Position numbers and translations under genes: made by a program. Below, in pieces: positions 37,276-47,322 of a DNA stretch of 64,000 nt; position 1 is the stretch's first letter; each line of letters opens with the position of its first letter. A model generated the notes under the pieces. The model saw only the letters and a list, made by a program, of their open reading frames with translations, was not told the DNA's origin and ran no database searches. The DNA is from Mucilaginibacter rigui (GTDB lineage: Bacteria; Bacteroidota; Bacteroidia; Sphingobacteriales; Sphingobacteriaceae): assembly GCF_014773275.1 (NCBI RefSeq), contig NZ_JACWMW010000003.1, forward strand, positions 124,001 to 188,000, given 5' to 3'.

Positions 37276-38757
37276 ATGGGAAAAGTTACAGGATTTCAGG
37301 AATTTAACAGGGAGCTCCCCGCAAAAACGCCTGTTGCCGAAAGGGTTAAAAACTATAATGAGTTTGTTGGTTTGTATTCTGATGAAAAACTAAACCAGCA
37401 ATCGGCACGCTGCATGAACTGCGGTATACCATTTTGCCATTCGGGTTGCCCGCTTGGTAATGTTATCCCCGAGTTTAATGATGCCGTGTACCGCAAAAAC
37501 TGGGACGACGCGTACCAGATCCTATCATCTACCAATAATTTCCCCGAGTTTACCGGCCGTATTTGCCCTGCACCGTGCGAGTCTGCATGCGTGTTAGGTA
37601 TTAACAAACCGGCCGTAGCTATCGAGGAAATTGAAAAACATATCATTGAGATAGCCTACTCCAAAAACATGGTTAAGCCTGTTGCCCCGCTTATTAAAAC
37701 GGGCAAAAAGGTGGCAGTAGTAGGCTCGGGCCCGGCTGGTTTGGCTGCAGCAGCGCAATTAAGCAAGGCAGGCCACAGCGTTACCGTATTTGAGCGAGAC
37801 GACCGCCCGGGTGGTTTGCTGCGCTACGGCATCCCCGATTTTAAACTGGAGAAATGGGTGATTGACCGCCGCATCCAGATCATGGAAGAGGATGGCATTG
37901 TATTTAAATGCAATACCGAAGTGGGTAAAGATATCGCCGCCGACGAGATAGTTCGCGGGCATGATGCGGTGGTACTGGCAGGCGGGTCAACCATCCCGCG
38001 CGATCTGCCCATCCCCGGCAGGGAATTTAAAGGCGTACACTTCGCAATGGATTTCCTGAAACAACAAAACAAACGCGTTAGCAGCATTGCTGTTGAGGTT
38101 GAAGAAATAATAGCCACCGGTAAAGATGTAGTGGTAATAGGTGGCGGCGATACCGGCAGCGATTGCGTGGGTACATCAAACCGCCAGGGTGCAGCATCGG
38201 TTAAGCAATTTGAGGTGATGGTGCAACCGCCCGAGAAACGTACCGCGCATATGCCATGGCCAACATACCCAATGGTGATGAAAACTACCAGCTCGCACGA
38301 GGAAGGTGTTGAACGCTTTTGGGGTATCAATACCAAAGAGTTTTTAGGCGATGCCGATGGCAACCTTAGGGCGCTTAAAGTAACCGATGTGAGTTGGGAG
38401 ATTGATGTAATGGGCCGCCCCATTAAGTTTAACGAGGTGGAAGGCAGCGAGCGCGAGATACCTTGCCAGCGTGTGTTCCTGGCAATGGGTTTTGTGAACC
38501 CGCAGTTTGATGGCGCTTTACAGCAGTTAAATGTGGAGCTTGATGAGCGTAAGAACGTAAAAGCCAAAGAAGGCATTTACCGTACCAACGTAAGTAAGGT
38601 GTTTGCAGCAGGCGATATGCGCCGTGGGCAGTCACTGGTGGTATGGGCCATATCAGAAGGCCGCGAGGCTGCCCGCAAGGTCGACGAGTTTTTGATGGGC
38701 CACTCTAACCTGGAAAGCAAAGACGCCGTTAACCAATTTGAACAAGTGTTTTATTAG
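37276..38757 (+). CDS. gltD: Glutamate synthase small subunit GltD
   Basis: A 493-residue flavoprotein that passes electrons from NADPH to GltB. The N-terminal domain has Cys groups for two 4Fe-4S clusters (CMNCGIPFCHSGCPLGN and CPAPCESACVLG), an FAD motif VVGSGPAGLAAAAQL near 150, an NADPH motif VVIGGGDTGSDC near 290, and the C-terminal AAGDMRRGQSLVVWAI FAD closure. Second gene of the gltBD operon. Confidence 0.98.
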   Translation: MGKVTGFQEFNRELPAKTPVAERVKNYNEFVGLYSDEKLNQQSARCMNCGIPFCHSGCPLGNVIPEFNDAVYRKNWDDAYQILSSTNNFPEFTGRICPAPCESACVLGINKPAVAIEEIEKHIIEIAYSKNMVKPVAPLIKTGKKVAVVGSGPAGLAAAAQLSKAGHSVTVFERDDRPGGLLRYGIPDFKLEKWVIDRRIQIMEEDGIVFKCNTEVGKDIAADEIVRGHDAVVLAGGSTIPRDLPIPGREFKGVHFAMDFLKQQNKRVSSIAVEVEEIIATGKDVVVIGGGDTGSDCVGTSNRQGAASVKQFEVMVQPPEKRTAHMPWPTYPMVMKTTSSHEEGVERFWGINTKEFLGDADGNLRALKVTDVSWEIDVMGRPIKFNEVEGSEREIPCQRVFLAMGFVNPQFDGALQQLNVELDERKNVKAKEGIYRTNVSKVFAAGDMRRGQSLVVWAISEGREAARKVDEFLMGHSNLESKDAVNQFEQVFY

Positions 38758-38781
38758 TTTTAGTTAATCAGTTATAGACCG

Positions 38782-38816
38782 AGCCCTTGCCAGTTAGTTC
38801 TGCAAGGGCTTTTTTG
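38782..38816 (+). terminator. Rho-independent terminator of gltBD
   Basis: AGCCCTTGC (38782-38790) pairs with GCAAGGGCT (38802-38810) and is followed by TTTTTTG. It lies 24 bp after the gltD stop. Confidence 0.85.
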
Positions 38817-38834
38817 TTGAATATTTGAGAACAC

Positions 38835-38925
38835 CGTCATTGCAAGGAGCGTAGCGACGTGGCAATCTTCGATAGAAAAGTCGGCGACAAGCATGTCGAA
38901 GATTGCTTCATACCTCGCAATGACG
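38835..38925. repeat. TCATTGCGAG-type imperfect palindrome, copy 4
   Basis: CGTCATTGCAAGGAGCGTAGCGACG at one end and CCTCGCAATGACG at the other, with inner GGCAATCTTCGA facing TCGAAGATTGC. Between convergent gltD and the YdeI-like gene. Confidence 0.8.
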
Positions 38926-38942
38926 CGCGGAGAAAGGAAGTA

Positions 38943-39605
38943 CTATTTTTCAGATGGGTTTTTCTTTCCCGCCGATAACATTTCTATCATTTTAACAATT
39001 CGGTTTGCCTTGGTTTGTTCCTGCTTGGCGCTCAATATCCAAACCACGTATTCTTTACGGTGCGACCATGCCAGTTTATCGTAAGTGGCCATAGCCGCGG
39101 GTTCGGCAGCTAAAGCCTCATGCAGGTAGGGTGGCAGGGTTATCTGTTTTTTATCAACGTCGATATATGCGGAGTAGTCGTTTTGTTTGGAGATGGATTC
39201 CTTACTGGCATCAGAATGCTTCACCAAATGCTCCGGGCGGAAACGCAGAGTAGTCCACACATTATTTATAGCTGCCGAAGCAACAGGCCTTAATCCGTAG
39301 GGTTTGGTTACTTCCCAGCCGCTCATCATTTCCAGGTCGGTTTCCATGCCCGAGCTCTTTTTGGGGTAGATCACCCAAAATATGGTGTCGTCTTTTAAAA
39401 TGGGCTTTAGCTGTATTAAGGCTTCGTTTAAGCCGGCGCTGTTTTGTACAAAAAGCTGTATGCCATTAAAGTTTCCTTCAGGGGTAAACGATAGCTTAAC
39501 ACTCTCCAGCAATGGTTCAAGGGTAGCCAGGTAATCTTCGGGTGCGTTCAAAATCAGCCAGTGCTGTCCGGATTTTATAAGCAGTTTTTTGGCGAGAGGG
39601 CTCAT
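38943..39605 (-). CDS. YdeI/OmpD-associated family protein
   Basis: A 220-residue cytoplasmic protein. The C-terminal part (about 140-215: ITLPPYLHEALAAEPAAMATYDKLAWSHRKEYV and a following KEQTKANRIVKMIEML) matches the YdeI/OmpD-associated (bacteriocin-protection) domain; the N-terminal part, starting AKKLLIKSGQHWLILNAPEDY, is a DUF3052-like segment often fused to it. Function unknown. It is followed in reverse order by trmH-type gene 12 bp upstream. Confidence 0.78.
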   Translation of the reverse strand: MSPLAKKLLIKSGQHWLILNAPEDYLATLEPLLESVKLSFTPEGNFNGIQLFVQNSAGLNEALIQLKPILKDDTIFWVIYPKKSSGMETDLEMMSGWEVTKPYGLRPVASAAINNVWTTLRFRPEHLVKHSDASKESISKQNDYSAYIDVDKKQITLPPYLHEALAAEPAAMATYDKLAWSHRKEYVVWILSAKQEQTKANRIVKMIEMLSAGKKNPSEK

Positions 39606-39617
39606 GGTGGCGGGGGG

Positions 39618-40151
39618 CTATTTCAAATTCAATTTAGCAAAGAAATCCCACAAAACAATACCTGCCGATACCACGATGTTGAAGGAATGCTTGGTGCCAA
39701 ACTGTGGGATCTCGATACAGGCATCTATTTGTTGCATCACCTCGTCGCTTACGCCGTTAACCTCGTTGCCAAATATTAAGGCGTATTTTTCATCCGCAGC
39801 AGGGGTAAAGGTATTCAGCATAATGCTGTTCTCGGCCTGTTCAATGGCTATGATCGTATATCCGTTGGCACGCAGGTGTGCTACGGCCTGTAAAGTGGTT
39901 TCAAAGTATGCCCAGTTGATAGATTGTGTAGCGCCTAAAGCTGTTTTTTCAATCTCGCGGTGCGGGGGCTGGGCGGTTATGCCGCAAAGGCAAACCTGCT
40001 CAACCGCAAAACCATCAGATGTACGGAAGATAGACCCGATATTGTGCATACTGCGCACATTATCCAATACCACGGCTACAGGCAGCTTATCCTGGGCCTT
40101 AAATTCATCAATGGTGGCACGGTTTAGTTCGTCGAGTTTTAACTTGCGCAT
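39618..40151 (-). CDS. TrmH/SpoU family RNA 2'-O-methyltransferase
   Basis: A 177-residue SPOUT methyltransferase consisting of the catalytic knot only, without N-terminal substrate-binding domain. The three family motifs are NVRSMHNIGSIFRTSDGF (motif 1), LIFGNEVNGVSDEVM (motif 2) and IPQFGTKHSFNIVVSAGIVLWD (motif 3). It should methylate a ribose in tRNA or rRNA with SAM; the target position cannot be told. Confidence 0.92.
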   Translation of the reverse strand: MRKLKLDELNRATIDEFKAQDKLPVAVVLDNVRSMHNIGSIFRTSDGFAVEQVCLCGITAQPPHREIEKTALGATQSINWAYFETTLQAVAHLRANGYTIIAIEQAENSIMLNTFTPAADEKYALIFGNEVNGVSDEVMQQIDACIEIPQFGTKHSFNIVVSAGIVLWDFFAKLNLK

Positions 40152-40202
40152 AAAGAGTATTCAATGAGGTGGCAAATATAACCACTCTCTGCTCACCATT
40201 CA

Positions 40203-41375
40203 CTACTTACCAGCCACTACTTCATTCAGTATGCCTACCCCATCGCCGATATGCGATGCATAAACAGAAGGGGCGTAGCCAATCTTATCGGTATAATAAG
40301 CCGTTACTTCTTCGCTGAATTTACCGAAGGCATCTTTTTTAACCAGTGCGATGGCACAGCCGCCAAAGCCTGCGCCCGTCATACGCGCGCCGGCAACGTT
40401 GGGGTTGGTTTTGGCATAATCCACCACGGTATCCAGCTCAATGCCGCTAACCTCATACAACTCGCGCAGGGATTGGTGCGAAGCGTACATCAGGCGGCCA
40501 AATTCGGCCAGGTTGTTGTTGCTTAGGGCTTTTGCAGCCAGCTTTACCCGGTCGTTCTCTTCAATTACATGTTTGGCGCGGCGCTGTACAACCGCATCGG
40601 TTATCAGGTGTTTGTATTTGCCAAAAGTTTCGGTATCTATATCGCACAGGTAGTTAATATCCAGCTCCTGCTTTAAGGCTGCAAGGGCTGTTTGGCATTC
40701 CTGCACGCGTTCGTTATATTTTGATTCGGCCAGTTTACGGGGCTTATTGGTATTGATAATGGCCAGCAGGTAATCGCCAAGGTTACTGTCAACCGCCTGA
40801 TAATCCAGGCTGTCGCAGTTCAGCATCAGGGCTTTGTCTTTTTCGCCAAAAGCTACGGCAAACTGGTCCATAATGCCGCAGTTTACGCCAATAAATTTAT
40901 TTTCTACAGCTTGCGATAGCTTTACTAATTCCAGTTTACTGTAGCCTGCATTAAACAGGTCGTTCAATGCAAAAGCGGTAACCACTTCTATTGATGCGGA
41001 TGATGACAAACCCGAACCAATAGGGATATCGCCGTAAAATAGCAGATCCAGCCCTTGCAGGTTTTTACCATCTTTCTGAAAGTATGATATTACGCCAAGC
41101 GGGTAATTGTACCAAACTTCACCGGTTTTTTTATGATCGGCCTGTAAAAGCACTTCGGCCTGCTCGTTAAAATTGAGGCTTTTAAACCTGAAAACGTTTT
41201 CGTTATTGGGGGCAACAAGCAGGTATGAACCAAAGGTAATAGCGCAGGGCATAACCAGCCCGCCGTTATAATCAATATGCTCGCCTATCAGGTTTACCCT
41301 TCCCGGCGAAAAAAAAGTTTCGGTTGCATCTTTACCATATAGCGAATTAAATTGCTCTTGCAAATCGGTTCTCAT
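40203..41375 (-). CDS. galK: Galactokinase GalK
   Basis: A 390-residue GHMP kinase that phosphorylates galactose at C1. The signature FFSPGRVNLIGEHIDYNGG is near 21-40, the ATP motif GSGLSSSASIEV near 120-132 and GAGFGGCAIALV near 340. Other Leloir genes are not adjacent. The ATG at 41375 gives the normal N terminus. Confidence 0.96.
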   Translation of the reverse strand: MRTDLQEQFNSLYGKDATETFFSPGRVNLIGEHIDYNGGLVMPCAITFGSYLLVAPNNENVFRFKSLNFNEQAEVLLQADHKKTGEVWYNYPLGVISYFQKDGKNLQGLDLLFYGDIPIGSGLSSSASIEVVTAFALNDLFNAGYSKLELVKLSQAVENKFIGVNCGIMDQFAVAFGEKDKALMLNCDSLDYQAVDSNLGDYLLAIINTNKPRKLAESKYNERVQECQTALAALKQELDINYLCDIDTETFGKYKHLITDAVVQRRAKHVIEENDRVKLAAKALSNNNLAEFGRLMYASHQSLRELYEVSGIELDTVVDYAKTNPNVAGARMTGAGFGGCAIALVKKDAFGKFSEEVTAYYTDKIGYAPSVYASHIGDGVGILNEVVAGK

Positions 41376-41514
41376 AAATTGGTTTTTTGTTTGGAAAACA
41401 AATATTGTAAAATATACAGTTATTGTGATGCTGCGTTTAAAAGTTTTTTGCAGATAGTTTGCAGCTTAGCCATAACTTGCTGTTATTTGCTAAATAACCA
41501 CAAATAATTATAAC

Positions 41515-41808
41515 ATGAACCAATATATTGTTACCGCATACGATTATACTGACGAAGGCGCGCTTGAACGCCGCATGGCTGTACGCCCGCACCATTTAGA
41601 TGGCGCTAATGAACTGCATACAAACGGTAATTACGTAATAGGCGGGGCCATACTTAATGATGAAGGAAAAATGATAGGATCGGTAATGATAGTTCAGTTT
41701 GAAACTGAGGAAGAACTGCAGGCCTGGCAGCAGCGCGAACCCTACATCACTCAAAAAATATGGGAAACCGTAGATGTGAAACCGTTTAAAGTAGCGGCTG
41801 TAGGATAG
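41515..41808 (+). CDS. YciI family protein
   Basis: A 97-residue single-domain protein of the YciI family with a ferredoxin-like dimeric fold. Family residues seen are the His of RPHHLDGANEL near 27 and the late EPYITQKIWETVDVKPFK. Some relatives are dehalogenase or muconolactone isomerase-like; no specific activity can be given. Confidence 0.88.
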   Translation: MNQYIVTAYDYTDEGALERRMAVRPHHLDGANELHTNGNYVIGGAILNDEGKMIGSVMIVQFETEEELQAWQQREPYITQKIWETVDVKPFKVAAVG

Positions 41809-41859
41809 TCAAAAGTCAAAAGCCAAAACTCAAAAGGTGATTATGTTAAGTTGGCGAAG

Positions 41860-42249
41860 CTATAATGTGCCGGCATATTCCCATTGGCCTTGATTATTCC
41901 TTTTATATTGTACAGTGTAGCCGATACCCTCTGTTTTAAAGCTAAACTCAAATGTTTGTTCGGCCGGGTCATCCGGCAGGAATTGTTCTATGATGCTATC
42001 GGCTACCAGGCGAATGATATCTTCTTTTGGCTGTTGCTGTATTTTAGCCTCGAGGCTGGTTTTATAATCTGCAAAGGCGGCAAAGGTGTGTTCTTTGCCG
42101 TTAAGCTGGCGTGCGGCATTAAAAGCAGCTTCTTCGGCTTGCAGGCGGTATTCTTCCATGGCCTTTAATAAACCATCGGCGGCAATCTCTGGCATGCCAT
42201 CCGCTCCCTGCGAATAATAACTGTTCAGTATTTCCTCTTTGCTTTTCAT
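41860..42249 (-). CDS. Hypothetical protein
   Basis: A 129-residue protein starting at ATG 42249 (MKSKEEILNSYYSQ); three further in-frame codons begin with TTG and are less likely. It is acidic and helical in the first 90 residues (LLKAMEEYRLQAEEAAFNAAR), with a beta-rich end (FEFSFKTEGIGYTVQYK). No signal peptide, membrane segment or known motif. I do not recognise it. Confidence 0.65.
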   Translation of the reverse strand: MKSKEEILNSYYSQGADGMPEIAADGLLKAMEEYRLQAEEAAFNAARQLNGKEHTFAAFADYKTSLEAKIQQQPKEDIIRLVADSIIEQFLPDDPAEQTFEFSFKTEGIGYTVQYKRNNQGQWEYAGTL

Positions 42250-42400
42250 TGGCAGCAAAAATACATATAAATGAGAATCAAGAGTGAAGAGTGAAGAATC
42301 AAGGAAAATTTAATACAAAGGTAATATTTAACAGCATGTTAGATATTTACGGTATATTTTCTTGATTCTTGACTCCAAATGTCTTGACTCTTAATCGGGG

Positions 42401-43267
42401 TTATCCTACCGGCGGCGATATGCCATCCAACTCGTCAATATCTTCAGCATCTAACACTACATTGGCTGTTTTCATATTTTCTTCAAGGTGGGCAACGCTT
42501 GAGGTCCCCGGTATCAGTAAAATGTTTTTTGAGTGGTTTAATAACCAGCTTAACGCTACCTGGTGAACGGTTGCACCATGCTTTTCGGCAACATGCTGCA
42601 ATTTTTCCAGGGCAGCCACATTACCTGCATTTAACGGGAACCACGGGATAAAGGCTATATCGTTATCCTCACAGTAATTTAATACGCCCTCCCATTTGCG
42701 GTTATCTACGCTGTACATGTTTTGTACCGATACTACCTCAAAATAATCCTGCGCTTTCTTAATGTCGTCAATATCCACTTCCGATAAACCAATGTGCCTG
42801 ATCTTTCCATCGCCCTGCGCCTGTTTTAAAAAGGCAAAGCTATCTTCGGCAGGTACATTAGGGTCTATACGGTGTAACTGGTACAGGTCTATCTGATCGA
42901 GTTTTAAGCGTTTAAGGCTTCCTTCTAATGCTTCTTTTAAGTGTGCAGGGCTTGAATTTACCGGCCACTGATCGGGCCCGGTGCGTAACAAACCACCTTT
43001 TGTGCCAATTACAAGGTCGGCAGGGTAAGGGTATAAAGCTTCAGCAATAAGCTCTTCAGAAATATGCGGGCCGTAGCTATCGGCTGTATCTATAAAATTA
43101 ATACCCAGCTCAACCGCACGTTTTAATACGCGTATGGCTTCAGCTTTGTCTTTTGGCGGGCCCCAAATGCCTTTACCGGTAATACGCATGGCGCCATAGC
43201 CTATACGGTTAACTTCTAAATCGCCACCTATGCTAAATGTTTTTGGGGCTGTTGTTGCGTTACTCAT
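42401..43267 (-). CDS. Aldo/keto reductase
   Basis: A 288-residue TIM-barrel oxidoreductase using NADPH. The tetrad is recognisable: Asp in NFIDTADSYGP with its Tyr, Lys in DLVIGTKGGL, and His in YQLHRIDP. The C-terminal cofactor region reads LLIPGTSSVAHLEENM. Typical length; substrate unknown. A weakly similar arrangement to E. coli YdbC-type reductases. Confidence 0.92.
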   Translation of the reverse strand: MSNATTAPKTFSIGGDLEVNRIGYGAMRITGKGIWGPPKDKAEAIRVLKRAVELGINFIDTADSYGPHISEELIAEALYPYPADLVIGTKGGLLRTGPDQWPVNSSPAHLKEALEGSLKRLKLDQIDLYQLHRIDPNVPAEDSFAFLKQAQGDGKIRHIGLSEVDIDDIKKAQDYFEVVSVQNMYSVDNRKWEGVLNYCEDNDIAFIPWFPLNAGNVAALEKLQHVAEKHGATVHQVALSWLLNHSKNILLIPGTSSVAHLEENMKTANVVLDAEDIDELDGISPPVG

Positions 43268-43405
43268 AATTATTAGTTCTTATGATAAAATGAATTAACG
43301 CTAAGTAAGCTTTATTGTTCGATTGAATGGTTCATAGAAGTGTCATATCGGCTGGTGGCGGCATAATTGACTATCAGCATTTATGGAAAAAACAAGGGGA
43401 GTTTA

Positions 43406-43810
43406 TTACCTCCACAAACCCAATATGGCCCCCATTATGGTTAATGATACAATGCTGTAACCGCCATTTATAAAAATATAACGCCAGCCTTTAAGCTCAA
43501 ATAAGCTATGTGTAGCAATGGCGCCAAACGTCCATATTCCCGCCAGGAAACCGGCGGTTGCTCCCCAGGTAACATCTGTTTTGGGTTCGGCTAAAAAAGC
43601 GGCAAGGTTTGCTGCCATGATAAGGGCGAACAGGGCTGTAAAACCAAATATTTTGGCCTTGTTGCCTTTTTGAATTTCATCTGTGGTTAGTTTGCTGTCT
43701 GCCATCCAGGGGGTGCCAAATAAAGCAGGAGAGTACCAGATACCGCCAACAGCAAAGGCCGATAAGGCAGCTATAACTACAGCAGGCCAGTTAATTAATG
43801 AAGGATCCAT
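43406..43810 (-). CDS. DUF1761 family membrane protein
   Basis: A 134-residue inner-membrane protein with four hydrophobic segments. The start INWPAVVIAALSAFAVGGIWYSPALFG is characteristic of DUF1761. Function unknown. Confidence 0.85.
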   Translation of the reverse strand: MDPSLINWPAVVIAALSAFAVGGIWYSPALFGTPWMADSKLTTDEIQKGNKAKIFGFTALFALIMAANLAAFLAEPKTDVTWGATAGFLAGIWTFGAIATHSLFELKGWRYIFINGGYSIVSLTIMGAILGLWR

Positions 43811-43878
43811 GCAATTAGGTTTAGTTTACCTAAATGTATGCAATTAGTATTCAACTTTGCAAATGGTAAAGTGTTGAT

Positions 43879-46608
43879 TTACTTTACAGTATAGCGTAAT
43901 ACATACCTGCCCAGGTTGCCGTCGGCATCAATGCCCTCAATGGTAGCGCGGTAAGTGCCTTTACTATCAGAGTTAAAATAGTCGATCGATGTGATACCTG
44001 TTTTATCTGTTTTTACTTTGGGTGCCCAGTAGATAGTGCTGCGCAAGTCGCCGCCAAAACCACCACCTTGTTTTAAAAGATCGTACTTGGGCGAATAAAA
44101 CTCGCGTGCTACGCTATAACCTTGTGCATTATAAGTAAGCAGGTTGCCTTTAGGCAACATTTCCTGCAGTTGGGCGTACGTAATTTTTGATGATTCTATT
44201 TTCCGGGTGATGATAGATACAATACCGTCCGACTGATAATTTCTGTTGATATTGCTTAACCCATCTGTTTTAAAAACTTCTACGGTTTCTACATCGTTGC
44301 CGCTCATGCTGGTTAGCGTGGCAAAATCCATCGGCCTTCCGTTCACAAATACCTGTAAGGGCAGGCGGTTGCTATTAGATGCATTTTTCATAAAATACAG
44401 GTTATTGTCTTCTACCATAACCCCCAATAACATTGATGGAAGACATACCAACAGGTTATTGCAATCTTTAAAACGGGCGCCGGCTATTTGCTGATCGGCC
44501 ATTACAGGTAAGCCCGAAAATATGCCATAATCTGTATGGCTTGGTTTTTTAACCAACGAGGTCGACTTAATTACAACTTCTTTTAAAATGTGTAAATTAT
44601 CATATTGCCTTTTGCTGTTTGTTAGCAGAGTTTTAAAAGAACTGTCGATATCGGTAACCTCATCCTGCATGTATGGGTTTTTGGTGGCAGGTTGGTACGT
44701 ATCACCAGTTACTGCTATCGTTAAATTCCTGCTGTTTGGGTTGTTACGTGCACTCAGCGTTATTTGCGATGAGTCGGGAAAGTTAAGTTTGGAGAACTTG
44801 AAATTGCCCACCATATCCGTCACCGTTTCGGCATTAAGATTTTTACCCGCTATTTGCAGGCGCAAATTACCTTTTGATATTGGCATACCTGTATTATTAC
44901 GTAAGGTGCCCATCACTTCGAGGCCATCCTGCTCGGGATAAAGGTAGATCTGTGGCAGTTTATCAGTTATGATATTACGGTATGATATGCGCCGGTAACC
45001 CTGCGTAAGCATTAAAATATCAAGGTTTGCATCGACATCCGCATCCTTGCTTATAAAATAATAGTTTGGCTTTTCTATATATCCTTTTATATCAGAGGTA
45101 AGCAGCAGGTTAGAGAATATGCTTGTTTCTGCGTTCTCGTCAGACGGTACCTTTGATTCATCCACCACCGATACTGAAAATTCGCCGGCCACAGGTGCTG
45201 TACTGTTTTTTGCCAGGATTGATAGCTTAACCTTTTGCCTTACGCCGTACGCTTTCTTATCGGGTGTGAGCGTAAGGTTCATCATATCGTTATGTTTAAT
45301 AAATGCTATACGTTCGCTAAGGGCAACGCCCCGTTCTGTAAAAAGCGTTAGTTGTACTATACCCGTAGGGAATTTACTTTTTGGGATAGCTGCGCTATAG
45401 CTTTGGTTCTCTAACTTAGTTTGTGCAGCAAAATATATAGCACCGCCATTTTGTGCTACCAGGTAATAAATTCGGCCCTGGTTAGCTTTAAAGTATGGGT
45501 CGTTTGCGGTTAGTTTGATATTCAGGTTATCGGGGTCATTATTGTAAACAGCAAGGCAGATACCGGCTGGTTTAATACGTGGCATATCATAAGTGGTTTT
45601 AACACCATCGGGAAAAGTGATATTGGCTTTATAGGTTTTGCCATCCTCGGGCAAAAGGGCAAAAACCCCCATTCCTAAATGTTGGGATGCAAGCTCGGCC
45701 ACTACTGTGCCGGTATTATCTGTAATGGTACCTTTTATATTTAAGCCCAAACCGTTTGCCCCAATGGCTTTAAAAGCTACTTTAGAACGCACGCCAAGCG
45801 TAAGCTCCCCGCCTTCGGGGAAAAACTGTACATCGCGCTGGGCAATTGCCGCATTCAGCGGGAATTTGTTTAATGATTCTTTACGGTTGCCCAGATCAAT
45901 AGATGTGGTTAGTGTAGTGTTTTTTAATGATGCGGTGGCGTTTTCGTTTAATACCACTGTTACTACACCGTTTTGATCGGTTGTGCCTTTGCCTTTGCTT
46001 ATTTCATCACCGGCCGGGTTTGTTATGCTCCAGCTAACTTTTTTATTTGCCAGTTGCGGTTCGCCTGGTTGGCGGTAGGTAATGGCCGCGCTTATTTTAG
46101 GTTTGCCGCCTGCATCTGTTGTATTGTAAGTAATGTATGCATTAACATTGTTTTGTATAATGTTACCAATAGCTATGTTTTTATGATAAAAGTAATCGTT
46201 ATCAAAGTTGCGCATCCACCCGGTATATGCCCTTAAGTGGTAGTTGCCTTGCTTGTAGGCCGCGGGCGAAAGGATGATATTGCCATTGGCTACCCCGTTT
46301 ACCACCGGCAGTTTTATTTGTTTAACAAGCGAATCCTGATTGGTGGCAATATCTACATACACAATGTTGCTTAAGCCCGAGAGCTGGTGCTTATCAATAG
46401 TTACATAAGCCTTAAACCAAATGGTATCGCCGGCGCTGTAATAAGGCTTATCTAAATGCAGGTAAACTTTTTCAATAGGGTAGCTGTTTATATACTTTGC
46501 TGTTTTAGTAATTATGGTATTCAGGCTAATAGTATCCCTTTGTGCAAACGCAGGCGTAATTAAATAAGTGGCCAGAAACATGACCAATGCGAATTTTTTT
46601 AGGCTCAT
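43879..46608 (-). CDS. Large secreted protein with MG2-like and TonB-plug domains
   Basis: A 909-residue exported protein with signal peptide (MSLKKFALVMFLATYLITPAFA). After an N-terminal region beginning YPIEKVYLHLDKPYYSAGDTIWFKAYV, typical of macroglobulin MG2 repeats, several beta-sandwich domains follow (for example GTLRNNTGMPISKGNLRL near 565). Near 680-830 there is a segment resembling a TonB-receptor plug (NNLYFMKN, PLQVFVNGRPMDFATL, DVETVEVFKTDGLSNI) but no C-terminal barrel. This architecture is common in Bacteroidota; the role is unknown, perhaps at the outer-membrane surface. Confidence 0.78.
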   Translation of the reverse strand: MSLKKFALVMFLATYLITPAFAQRDTISLNTIITKTAKYINSYPIEKVYLHLDKPYYSAGDTIWFKAYVTIDKHQLSGLSNIVYVDIATNQDSLVKQIKLPVVNGVANGNIILSPAAYKQGNYHLRAYTGWMRNFDNDYFYHKNIAIGNIIQNNVNAYITYNTTDAGGKPKISAAITYRQPGEPQLANKKVSWSITNPAGDEISKGKGTTDQNGVVTVVLNENATASLKNTTLTTSIDLGNRKESLNKFPLNAAIAQRDVQFFPEGGELTLGVRSKVAFKAIGANGLGLNIKGTITDNTGTVVAELASQHLGMGVFALLPEDGKTYKANITFPDGVKTTYDMPRIKPAGICLAVYNNDPDNLNIKLTANDPYFKANQGRIYYLVAQNGGAIYFAAQTKLENQSYSAAIPKSKFPTGIVQLTLFTERGVALSERIAFIKHNDMMNLTLTPDKKAYGVRQKVKLSILAKNSTAPVAGEFSVSVVDESKVPSDENAETSIFSNLLLTSDIKGYIEKPNYYFISKDADVDANLDILMLTQGYRRISYRNIITDKLPQIYLYPEQDGLEVMGTLRNNTGMPISKGNLRLQIAGKNLNAETVTDMVGNFKFSKLNFPDSSQITLSARNNPNSRNLTIAVTGDTYQPATKNPYMQDEVTDIDSSFKTLLTNSKRQYDNLHILKEVVIKSTSLVKKPSHTDYGIFSGLPVMADQQIAGARFKDCNNLLVCLPSMLLGVMVEDNNLYFMKNASNSNRLPLQVFVNGRPMDFATLTSMSGNDVETVEVFKTDGLSNINRNYQSDGIVSIITRKIESSKITYAQLQEMLPKGNLLTYNAQGYSVAREFYSPKYDLLKQGGGFGGDLRSTIYWAPKVKTDKTGITSIDYFNSDSKGTYRATIEGIDADGNLGRYVLRYTVK

Positions 46609-46782
46609 ATAATATATAAAAGTAGCGTGGCTAATATAAACATTTAGCGTTATTGCATGTTAGAGGGTTTTGGTTTTAACATTTCGTTAACACTTTGCCC
46701 TCAATAAAGCAGCTGTATGTACCGTATAAACGGTTTTAAAAACAAAGTATTTTGTAATTTAACTGCTACAAAACATAACCAC

Positions 46783-47253
46783 ATGCCAACAGAAATAGAG
46801 AGAAAGTTTTTAGTAGACCATGAAAAATGGAATAGCCTGGCAAAGCCTAAAGGCAACGTGTATAAACAGGGTTATATTTTAAGTGAGGAAAAACGTACGG
46901 TTAGGATACGTGTAACACCCGATGCCGCATATATTACCCTTAAAGGTGCGTCCGCCGGAATAAGCCGCAGTGAATATGAGTACACTATACCGCTAAACGA
47001 AGGGAACGAGATACTTGAAAACTTTGCCACATCAGCTGTGGAAAAAACAAGGTATAATATTAATTATGCAGGCCATATATGGGAGGTTGATGTTTTTGCG
47101 GGCGACAATAAGGGGCTTATAGTTGCCGAGATTGAACTTGAGAGCGAAAACGAGCCGTTTGAAAAACCCGAATGGGTTGGGGCAGAGGTAAGCCACGACA
47201 ACCGATATACTAACGCAAGCCTATCGGTAAAGCCATATAAGGACTGGGATTGA
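46783..47253 (+). CDS. CYTH domain protein
   Basis: A 156-residue protein starting at ATG 46783, which places the family motif EIERKFLVD at residues 4-12; 22 open codons upstream lack support. The CYTH (triphosphate tunnel) fold is indicated by ExExK-like EIERKF, KRTVRIRVT, AYITLKG, SRSEYEYTI and VDVFAGDNKGLIVAEIELESE. Such proteins hydrolyse inorganic triphosphate or nucleoside triphosphates with metal ions. A bidirectional terminator follows. Confidence 0.92.
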   Translation: MPTEIERKFLVDHEKWNSLAKPKGNVYKQGYILSEEKRTVRIRVTPDAAYITLKGASAGISRSEYEYTIPLNEGNEILENFATSAVEKTRYNINYAGHIWEVDVFAGDNKGLIVAEIELESENEPFEKPEWVGAEVSHDNRYTNASLSVKPYKDWD

Positions 47254-47270
47254 ACCGGAAAGTTAGCGCA

Positions 47271-47305
47271 TAAAAAAACCTGCCTCTGTGAAGCAGGTTT
47301 TTTTA
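47271..47305. terminator. Bidirectional terminator
   Basis: AAAAAAACCTGC facing GCAGGTTTTTTTT across a nine-base loop (stem 47276-47300). A- and T-runs on both sides let it serve the CYTH gene (plus) and the small gene at 47323-47529 (minus). Confidence 0.85.
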
Positions 47306-47322
47306 TTGGATGAAAATATTAT

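Noticed and set aside
37824..38576. 250-codon minus-strand frame
   Set aside because: Antisense shadow of gltD with no homology-like motifs.
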